Origin: Prosapia bicincta
Taxonomy: Eukaryota; Arthropoda; Insecta; Hemiptera; Cercopidae
Assembly: GCA_036971475.1 (NCBI GenBank)
Contig: JBAIZL010000005.1
Span: forward strand, 170,799,386-170,863,385
Direction of reading: 5' to 3'
DNA: 64,000 nucleotides
Shown: positions 59,951 through 64,000 of the stretch, in pieces
How positions within the stretch are numbered: position 1 is the stretch's first letter
Layout: each line of letters starts with the position of its first letter
Program-made: the position numbers and the translations under genes
Notes under the pieces: generated by a model
Database searches by the model: none
What the model saw: the letters and a program-made list of their open reading frames with translations, nothing else
What the model was told of the DNA's origin: nothing

Positions 59951-62900
59951 AACATTTATAGAATAGGCTATATAATGTTGTTTAAGAATTGGAAGAATAG
60001 ATTAGAAATAACTCACACAAAATGTGAAATCGGAAAAATTCATTAAGAGATTGGTTAGATTAAATTAAAACTAATTTTAGGTGAAAGCCTAGAAAAGGTT
60101 TTAACATATAAAAAAGATTCTGAACTGTAGAGAATGCATTAGGAAATTTGTTGGATCAAATAACCTAACAAATAAAATTAGAACAAGATAATCTAATAAT
60201 AAAAAAATCGTAAACTTTGTTAACATAGGACATAATAATTACTTGAAAGAAAAGGTAAAATGGTCAAGTGACCGAAAGGTGCCTCATCACACAAGGTAAA
60301 ATTATTGCACTTAGTGGTGGATAAACGTATTTACAATAGTAATATATTAACTTCATAAAGTCAGTGCAACGGAAAAATAATGGACAACATAAAATATCAA
60401 GATATATATATATAGTACATTTTGATTATATGGTCATTAACTTTAGAAGTTGAACTACCCTATTAGGCCTACTAACCTTATGATGTTTATTTGAGCCGAT
60501 TAGCTTTTATTATAGTAAAATCTTTTGAAGATGATGACTATGTAATTGTAATGTACATAAGAATGAAATTAGATAAAGTAAATTTGTATTTTTTAAAAAT
60601 ATTTTTCATTAACTTTTTCAGTAGCGTTTGTGTTCTAGGCCTAACACTGGATTTTTTAATTAAAAACCAACTTTTTTTTAGGTTTTCTGTGGATCTATTC
60701 AATTAGTTGGAAGTATTGCTTGTATTGTGGTCATGCCAAAGCTAGGCAAACGTAAGCTGACAATGGTGTCGTTAATACCTATGACATTTTGCTGCGGCAT
60801 TTTAGGTCTCTACACTCTGTTGGATATGAAGTTGTCATATATTCCTTTGACCGTTTTTGGAATTCACTTTTTTTGCTATACATTAGGAGTTGGCCGTATT
60901 CCATGGACACTCATGAGTGAACTTTTTCCATTGCAGTAAGTACAATGTCCTATTTCATTTCTACAATCAACTCACTAAGATTGTAAAGCTTATAATAAAC
61001 AGAATATTTATAAAGGTAAAAAATTGATTAGTTTTGCTTAGCCCTGGTGTAGTGCTATTATAATCAGGGGTATATTTTTTGTTTAACTGAGGGTGGACAA
61101 TATTTATGACCTTGCTATATTCCTTCCAAGGACATATCATCACTGTTGTCGTCTAAGGCCGGCCGCACACTGCAGCAAACAAAATGTTTGCGAGCGATCA
61201 ACATGGTTGCAACCAAACCAGTCATGATTGCTTGCCTTCAGTCTCTCCGCACACTTGCGCAAACACAGCAAAACATTTTCGATGGAATTATGAATTTCTT
61301 GGAAGTGCTATTTAAAGAGTTTTCTCAAAAACGACCGTACTGTTTACTTTCCTACCCTAGCAATGCATTTTCAGTTTGACTCAAAATGTCATCTGATGAC
61401 GAGATAGACAAAATCGTTCCTCCTTTGTAGCAAACCTTTTTATTTTTAAACCATCCATCATGTACCACTTCTTTCTTTTAGTTCCTTTACTCCCAAATGG
61501 CTGGCATTCATTATCGCGCAAAGCCCTATTAATTGCAAACTTTGTTTTGCAATCAGCAACTGGAAATAAATTTCCTTTTGCAACTAAATTTCTGTTTTTG
61601 TACTCTTTCAATTTGAAATTGTAAATGACAGGGCGTGCTTCGACGACAGCGACTAATTTTTCGGCGTCACAATCCATCTATACAATATTACGCATCATTA
61701 AATTCGTGTTATAATTTATGCAAAATTGATTAACTATTTAAAATAGAGAGGAAAAAGATAAAATCGTACTTACTTTGTTTGCTTCAAACAAGAAGGAGCC
61801 AAACATGGACGAACACTGACTGGCGGTTGGTTTGTTTGGCAAACAGATGCCTGGCTAGGTTTACGCCCCCACAACTTACTTCCACATATTCCCGAACTTT
61901 TCAACCTGCCGCAAACAAAATGTTTCGTTTGAACATGATTGTTTGTAGCAGTGTGCGGCCGGCCTAAGTATCAATGCTCAAAAAACAATTCAATTTTTGT
62001 GTATTTTTAATTATGCTTAGATTACAATAGTAATCGGCATGACAACTCACCTGACTTTTTTTTATTTATAAAGAATGTTTAGGATTTTATACCTTTAAGT
62101 GATTTTTACTTAAATTTTCTGTAAAAACTATGTACCAGTTAGTTGATGAATGAGCAATGTATGAGTTAGAATGTGAATAACTATTCTGCCAGATTCCAGA
62201 TATCAAGAATAATAATGAAAGGCTTTTAAGAGTATCTGAAGTGGGTGAAGAAGTAGAAGATTGAATCTAAGAAAGACATAACAGTAAAAGTGGTGAAAGT
62301 AAGTGTAGTGGTTTAGAAGAGATTGATGAGAAAAGCAGTAAACCAGAAACTCACTAAGATAGGCTACAACAAGGATTTTCCCTTGGAAAAAACAGTATTT
62401 TTAGCTGTTAAACTTAGTACTTATAGAAGAGAAATATGTTTATATTTATTCATTATATCGTATTCCTAAAAGCACATAAAAATCGTACTTTCAAATAACA
62501 AAGATAATGTCATTTGTTGATTCCATCTTCGCGTGAGCTACTAGTAATCACTAAACACTTTTAAATGTTTTAAACTTGCCTATAGTTGAGTTACGGTCTG
62601 AGTTGACAAAGGGACACATCTCCCGAAACGGCCGTCCTCAACAAGCAAAGTAAGTGCTACTATAGGCAAGTTTAAAACATTTAAAAGTGTTTAGTAAAGA
62701 TAATGTGCTTAATGCAGTAGAAATGTTTTAGTAAGAAGATATAAAGTATTTTCTACAATATTATTTATTATCTATGTATTTATTGTTTAATGAGTTTGTA
62801 TAGTTTTCAGTAAACGTAAACACATATACATGTAAACCACGATTCAGAACTATTTAAAAAATGCTCCTAACTTATACACTTTCATGTTAGTAATGTGCCT

Positions 62901-63835
62901 CTGTTGGCTGTTGATATGTCGAGGAGTTGTACACACAAGCAAATATATAAAAGTAAGACACTTGAATTATATTTACGGATGATGTTACTAACTTATCGCT
63001 AAATATAAATATAATCATATTATTACGAGTTATTGTAAGGATTATCTTTTTGAGGAAAATTTCTGGGATGACAGCCTTTTCACATTTAAATTTTAAATAA
63101 AAGGTATAAAAACTCCTGGCCTAAAGACATTCAAACTTTAAATCTAGTTCTGCTTCCATGCATTAAATATTGTTATTTTAACATGAAGAATTTAAAATAG
63201 AATTTACACAAACCTAATAAAGGGAAAAACTTATCTCTATTTGATAAAAAGCTTTTATTATTTCAAGAACAAAGGTGGTGAATCTTTCTATACAATCTTC
63301 TGAGCTTTCTGAAAGTGACAGGTATACCACAGCTCTTGCTATAAACATTTTTCATCTGTTTAGATGCTCCCATTCATTGTTAACTTCCATATCTAAATTG
63401 GTATGTCGATAACTCATCCACAACCCCACTCAACAGGTGAAGAGATATTTTGTACAATCACAGGGGTTATGCCTATTTTCAGTTCATTTTCTGTGGCTAT
63501 ATTTTTGTTTTGACTTTTTTTCAAATAATAGTTCAATTTTAAAGTTATAGTTAATACTTACCATAGAATTAATTAAATAATATGTCTGTTACAGAGCAAA
63601 GGGGTTGGGTGTTGGAGCTTGTGCTGCATCGAGTTATGTACTTTGGTTTTCTATAACTAAAACTTACTTAAATCTTCAGGATTTGTTACAACTATCTGGA
63701 GTGTTCTTTCTGTATACTATACTTGGAATAATAGGTGTAATATATTTTTACATATATCTCCCAGAAACTGAAGGAAAGACATTGCAGGAGGTTCAACTAC
63801 ATTTCAAAAGAAAAGATAAAAAAACTTCCAGTTAA
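38746..63835 (+). CDS. Gene B: facilitated trehalose/sugar transporter Tret1-like (SLC2/MFS), complete, seven exons
   Basis: Predicted plasma-membrane MFS sugar porter, tandem paralogue of gene A. Exons: 38746-38853, 44092-44227, 46323-46708, 51110-51317, 53926-54131, 60682-60935, 63595-63835; they sum to 1539 bases, exactly 512 codons plus stop. Intron phases are 0,1,0,1,0,2 as in gene A. Motifs: acidic N-terminus (1-36); ASWFG ending at about 82; D101-x2-G-R-K; ETPIFSYIGE (147-156) then R163-G164; PDSPVWL (212-218) and WLRG (233-236); HCVGLTAMRPFYV (320-332) in place of QQxSG; IPWTLMSELFP in helix 10; PETEGK (489-494). Start choice: two adjacent in-frame ATGs at 38746 and 38749; the frame is open further upstream to an ATG at 38590, but that extension is hydrophobic and unlike the paralogue. 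Substrate is inferred from family only. Confidence 0.91.
39295..39392. repeat. Decayed foldback of the ACTGAGACA family
   Basis: CTTACTGAGACATAGCTTTT and ATCAAAAACTTTATGTCTCAG bracket about 60 bases; arms imperfect. Confidence 0.5.
40331..40545. repeat. Foldback repeat (arms about 95 bp)
   Basis: ATATGTTTGAGTACATTTTT...CCTAACTTTTCAATAT...TCTGTTGACTCGTTTCGGAT mirrored by CGCGTCAACAGAAGAGAATA...GTTAGGAATGGCAGAAAAAT...ACTCAAACATAT. The left arm contains a reverse-strand CCGAAACGAG module absent from the right arm, which reads CCAAAACGCG. Gene B intron 1. Confidence 0.85.
41240..41495. repeat. PLE-derived foldback dimer, copy 5 (minimal, near-perfect)
   Basis: Tag TTGATTCCATCTTCGCGTGA at 41241, then arms about 41268-41385 and 41391-41490 that are essentially perfect complements including ACAACTTTTTTAAAAAATG and its mirror. 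Spacer below 10 bases. No GIY-YIG sequence. A further right-arm fragment lies just upstream at 41060-41120. Apparently the youngest or best homogenised minimal copy. Confidence 0.9.
42110..44090. other. Gene B intron 1, remainder
   Basis: Nothing recognised. Short direct similarities CCCTCCAGTGATCTG (41670) and CCCTCCAGTAATCCG (42052) resemble pogo-type ends but no element could be delimited. Confidence 0.3.
44092..44227 (+). CDS. Gene B, exon encoding helix 1
   Basis: The acceptor TCTTTAG ends at 44091; the donor GTAAGT starts at 44228. It encodes LLVTIIYGFLFLEVGMILGI and ends in DQASWFG. It is 136 bp, identical in length to the gene A exon. Confidence 0.93.
44864..46015 (+). mobile_element. 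Tc1/mariner-family DNA transposon, complete ends, dead transposase
   Basis: TA target duplications at 44864-44865 and 46014-46015 flank inverted ends CAGGTCCGGGAATAAAACCT and (complement of right end) CAGGGTCTGGTAATAAAACCT, 16 of 20 matching. The 1148-bp element encodes a DUF4817-type transposase relic. It sits inside an older foldback repeat within gene B intron 2. Confidence 0.88.
45000..45885 (+). pseudogene. Tc1/mariner-type transposase, broken
   Basis: In order: SVITTQRSFRIQFKLG; KPTGRPQTAKTPENVARVRA; SPRRSALEHSAALKLSDRRV; RRILHRELNIHPFKMI (second helix-turn-helix); a deletion removing the first catalytic Asp; NRYCHMVETFLRPRLNQFF; WSQQDRATSHTS (second catalytic Asp present); AWPPRSPDLSPCNFF, where the third catalytic Asp is Asn; then KAEVYRHRPTNLQALKE. 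Several stops and frameshifts. Confidence 0.88.
46323..46708 (+). CDS. Gene B, exon encoding helices 2-5
   Basis: The acceptor CTACAG ends at 46322; the donor GTATGA starts at 46709. Contains QDWKGRK and METPIFSYIGECIEPHLRG. It is 386 bp, the same length as 14942-15327. Confidence 0.94.
46919..47041. repeat. Foldback repeat (arms about 50 bp)
   Basis: GGTATCACTTGGCAAAAAAA...CCACTACTTACTGATATTTTT mirrored by AAAAATATCAGTAAGTGGAG and TTTTTTTTGCTGTGATACC. Related halves at 29700-29760 and 54425-54500. Confidence 0.85.
47150..47420. repeat. PLE-derived foldback dimer, copy 6 (decayed)
   Basis: GCACTTGCCTCATACATAGG and, on the right, GTTACGGTCTGAGTTAATAA, GGATACATCTCCCAAAATGG, AAGTGCTACTATAGCTAGTG. 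Outer arms AACACTTGAATATGTATTAA and AACATATGTTCAAGTGTTTT still pair. Confidence 0.65.
47480..48450. other. Purine-rich segment in gene B intron 3
   Basis: A/G-biased plus strand (for example 48000-48200) with few C or T. No protein recognised in either strand; class unknown. Confidence 0.3.
48825..49015. repeat. Foldback repeat, 'dog-leg' family copy 3
   Basis: TTATTACACTTTTGCTATTA...CCAGACTTTTGTTAACTAAA...GTTAACTTACACTTG mirrored by CAAGTGTAAGTTAACAAT...TTAGTTAACAAAAAG...AGTAATAGAAAAAGTGTAA. Preceded by ATGACGAGCTGGTTGT, the complement of the tag at 30388-30515. Confidence 0.8.
49630..50013 (-). pseudogene. GIY-YIG endonuclease, left-arm copy
   Basis: 127-residue open frame: NTTGVYKLTCSSCPRFYIGQ, TGRSFYTRYQEHIKVL, SNFADHLNSTKHDYIDITSN, HKQHRNNQRYTTKQYEIHRH. 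The domain is uninterrupted but follows only a stub of connector (HNLTNTLRKYNY) and no reverse transcriptase. Confidence 0.8.
49999..50535 (+). pseudogene. GIY-YIG endonuclease, right-arm copy (stop at 50260)
   Basis: Open from 49999 to 50262: THNLTNTLRKYNYKIAYSIH, NTTGVYKLTCSSYSSFYIGQ (second Cys of the CxxC pair is Tyr), YQEHIKALKNNN, then TAA where the sister copies have TAC. Beyond the stop the same frame continues SNFVDHLNSTKHDYIDITSN. Confidence 0.8.
51110..51317 (+). CDS. Gene B, exon with PDSP...WLRG
   Basis: The acceptor TTACAG ends at 51109; the donor GTGAGT starts at 51318. Begins IPDSPVWLASKGRVQDAEES and contains CWLRGWTSP. Nine bases shorter than the gene A equivalent. Confidence 0.93.
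51948..53118. mobile_element. Putative solo LTR (TG...CA, 4-bp target duplication)
   Basis: Starts TGTAAC and ends GTTACA, with ATAG directly before (51944-51947) and after (53119-53122). Length 1171 bp, no coding frame of note. A TG...CA end pair with a 4-bp duplication is what a solo Ty3/gypsy-type LTR would leave. A non-autonomous DNA element with 6-bp ends is the alternative. Confidence 0.5.
53926..54131 (+). CDS. Gene B, exon encoding helix 7 region
   Basis: The acceptor is GTTGTAG ending at 53925; a second in-frame AG at 53927-53928 would drop one Val. The donor GTAAGT starts at 54132. Encodes NPAIQRPLRLIMMYFIISHC and AMRPFYVAIFNQM. Confidence 0.92.
54320..54500. repeat. PLE foldback, single left arm (copy 8), joined to another small foldback
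   Basis: AAACTTGCCTATAGTAGCAT...TGTCAACTCAGACCGTAACTGATCTC stops at GGTTTACT (54428) and is followed by TACTGATTTATTCAGCAAGT...TGCTGAATAAAACAGTAAGT, a hairpin whose ends resemble 46919-47041. The right arm is missing. Confidence 0.7.
54891..55092. repeat. 101-bp tandem duplication inside the piggyBac element
   Basis: AATGTGTTATTCTGTCAATT...GAGTATACAGAAATTTCT occurs twice back to back (54891-54991, 54992-55092) with no difference seen. It lies between the 5' end and the transposase start. Confidence 0.95.
55168..56537 (+). pseudogene. piggyBac transposase (DDE_Tnp_1_7), broken
   Basis: Acidic N-terminus (55168-55430), frameshift near 55430, then IDTFKQQTNLYARQRL, LVEIKKFIAIILHQSI, stop at 55830-55832, then EKITIDEGMCMFRGKLQFKQ (first catalytic Asp), PSKYGLKLYML, TLYTDR (second Asp) directly before a stop at 56087-56089, TSPDLARELENM, KNRRGLPKDL, ICWRDKRPVYMLSTRLAG. 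The next expected segment, MGGVD with the third catalytic Asp, is missing: the frame runs straight into RIPAPPGKSRIHRMCKVC and the C-terminal zinc ribbon (CxxC, WCSVCKIALC...CFKVYH). So the copy has two stops, one shift and an internal in-frame deletion of roughly 150-200 residues. Confidence 0.92.
56870..57880. other. Gene B intron 5, AT-rich, no feature recognised
   Basis: No coding or repeat signal beyond short A/T runs. Confidence 0.4.
57895..58335 (+). pseudogene. RTE-type LINE reverse transcriptase, C-terminal relic
   Basis: Plus-strand frames: LIRCCVLSVLFYGVATWMVR, KSDLKRLAALVMWM, ILRIMTKEGFYLI, LLGAHYERRMVW. This spacing (YGxETW, LxxFEMWxxRR, NEEVLRR, LGHIMR) is typical of the end of RTE-like endonuclease-reverse transcriptases in insects. 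Stops and shifts make it non-functional. Confidence 0.75.
58430..58515. repeat. PLE foldback arm fragment (copy 9)
   Basis: AATACTACTATAGGCAAGTT followed by TTTACATTTTATTGTAAG; single right arm only. Confidence 0.55.
58715..59030. repeat. Two diverged direct repeats
   Basis: CATAAGTAATTATTTGAATA...TGTTTCGCAATAGTCATTTC...GAAGCTAACCTGCTACT (58718-58795) and CATAAGTAATTATTTGAGTA...GTTTCGAAACTGTTGTTTCA...AAAGCTAACCCTCTACT (58897-58993). The second contains a reverse-strand hairpin followed by CGAAAC. Confidence 0.7.
59392..59466. repeat. (TG)n microsatellite
   Basis: About 36 TG units directly next to the foldback that follows. Confidence 0.97.
59464..59690. repeat. Foldback repeat flanked by (TG)n and (TA)n
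   Basis: Left GATGAATAGTAATTGTCTGG...GCATAAAATCGCAGTTCTGG...AGAATCTCATCTAG mirrored by CTAGATGAGATTCTAGCGAA...GAACTGCGATTTTATGCATT...CCAGATAATAACTATTCATC. Loop about 30 bases. Confidence 0.88.
59713..59946. repeat. (TA)n microsatellites around a small inverted repeat
   Basis: (TA)n at 59713-59800 and 59909-59946 bracket AACAACATAGGTTATTCAAA...TTTAAATAACCTATGTTGTT, a 25-base-arm inverted repeat containing AAGAATATTTATT. Confidence 0.93.
60255..60410. repeat. Half-copy of the 37366-37561 foldback with (TA)n tail
   Basis: GGTGCCTCATCACACAAGGT, AAAATTATTGCACTTAGTGG, CTTCATAAAGTCAGTGCAAC and ATATCAAGATATATATA follow the same order as 37480-37620. Confidence 0.8.
60682..60935 (+). CDS. Gene B, exon encoding helices 8-10
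   Basis: A T-tract then TTTAG ends at 60681; the donor GTAAGT starts at 60936. Encodes PKLGKRKLTMVSLIP and GVGRIPWTLMSELFPLQ (Gln split across the intron). Confidence 0.93.
61154..61967. mobile_element. PIF/Harbinger-like element with TAA target duplication
   Basis: TAA at 61154-61156 and 61965-61967 flank an 808-bp element whose ends GGCCGGCCGCACACTGC are perfect inverted repeats. A 3-bp TWA-type duplication and a MADF-type reverse-strand frame (61677-61381) are typical of PIF/Harbinger elements. No transposase is present, so it is non-autonomous. Gene B intron 6. Confidence 0.85.
61381..61677 (-). CDS. MADF (Myb/SANT-like) DNA-binding protein of the Harbinger-like element, truncated
   Basis: 98-residue frame. 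Residues 1-35 (EKLVAVVEARPVIYNFKLKE then YKNRNLV) match the start of MADF domains, which recognise transposon ends as the second protein of PIF/Harbinger elements. After AKG the expected Trp-rich middle is replaced by unrelated-looking sequence; SKGTKRKKWYMMDGLKIKR is basic. Probably an incomplete or decayed domain; whether it is expressed is unknown. Confidence 0.6.
   Translation of the reverse strand: MDCDAEKLVAVVEARPVIYNFKLKEYKNRNLVAKGNLFPVADCKTKFAINRALRDNECQPFGSKGTKRKKWYMMDGLKIKRFATKEERFCLSRHQMTF
62515..62700. repeat. PLE-derived foldback dimer, copy 10 (minimal)
   Basis: Tag TTGATTCCATCTTCGCGTGA at 62517, left arm CACTAAACACTTTTAAATG...AAACTTGCCTATAG (62549-62586), then directly the right arm GTTACGGTCTGAGTTGACAA...CTATAGGCAAGTTTAAAACA...AAAAGTGTTTAGT. 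The left arm has lost its inner 80 bases, so the core of the dimer is single copy. Confidence 0.85.
62705..63594. other. Remainder of gene B intron 6
   Basis: AT-rich; nothing recognised before the acceptor at 63594. Confidence 0.4.
63595..63835 (+). CDS. Gene B, last exon (helices 11-12 and PETEGK)
   Basis: The acceptor GTTACAG ends at 63594. Encodes AKGLGVGACAASSYVLWF, a final hydrophobic helix, YLPETEGKTLQEVQ and a basic tail; TAA stop at 63833-63835. Confidence 0.94.
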
Positions 63836-63935
63836 TAAGAATAAATACTGTAATTACATGTATTTACACATGTATAGAATATTTTTATAGTCATGTCAAA
63901 ATCATTTAATCACTGATGTAATTATAAGTATTTGT

Positions 63936-63941
63936 AATAAA
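63936..63941 (+). promoter_or_regulatory. Candidate polyadenylation signal of gene B
   Basis: AATAAA about 100 bases after the stop, followed within 20 bases by a T-rich stretch, the usual arrangement for 3' end formation. An AATAAA at 63840 is also present but is almost on the stop codon. Confidence 0.5.
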
Positions 63942-64000
63942 ATTATAAATTATACTCCTTTTTGATGTATAGACATTTAGTTATATAATTTCACTTACAT

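Noticed and set aside
1..64000. tRNA or rRNA genes
   Set aside because: No cloverleaf with A/B boxes or conserved rRNA segments was recognised by eye; a tRNAscan-SE run would be decisive.

Overview
This is a eukaryotic, AT-rich window, almost certainly from an insect with a fairly large genome. The evidence is GT-AG introns of 1.8 to 6.5 kb, short repeat-dense intergenic space, and protein-coding exons for insect-type facilitated trehalose/sugar transporters. The transposon content (Penelope-like, piggyBac, Tc1/mariner with a DUF4817-type N-terminus, PIF/Harbinger MADF, RNase H-bearing LINE) fits an arthropod. The order cannot be fixed from the sequence alone.

Two tandem, same-strand host genes form the backbone. 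Gene A has seven exons between 7333 and 28266; its first coding exon is upstream and not identified. Gene B has seven exons between 38746 and 63835 and is complete at 512 residues. Both encode 12-helix MFS sugar-porter family proteins of the Tret1-like type. The six introns fall at the same protein positions with the same phases (0,1,0,1,0,2), and two exons have identical lengths (136 and 386 bp), so they are tandem duplicates. Both keep the D-x2-G-R-K, PESP/PDSP...LRG and PETEGK signatures. Both lack the usual QQxSG motif of helix 7 and carry an R-P-F motif there instead.

Layout: 1-7300 holds a piggyBac remnant and a large 42-bp/32-bp minisatellite family. 7333-28266 is gene A, its introns holding an RNase H-bearing LINE remnant, Penelope-like (PLE) GIY-YIG fragments, foldback repeats, a mariner relic and one nearly full-length PLE (25.4-27.7 kb, reverse strand). 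28267-38745 is intergenic with foldbacks, a LINE reverse-transcriptase relic and (TA)n tracts. 38746-63835 is gene B, its introns holding a mariner inserted in a foldback, a second large PLE inverted dimer, a putative solo LTR, a piggyBac element with TTAA ends, an RTE-like relic and a MADF-encoding Harbinger-like element.

The most unusual signal is a PLE-derived family present in at least ten copies as inverted dimers. The outermost 25-35 bases of each arm differ between copies but match their partner arm within a copy. Many of these foldbacks also share a small TGA...hairpin...CGAAA module resembling a degenerate hammerhead-ribozyme core. No bacterial genes, CRISPR arrays, rRNA or tRNA genes were seen.
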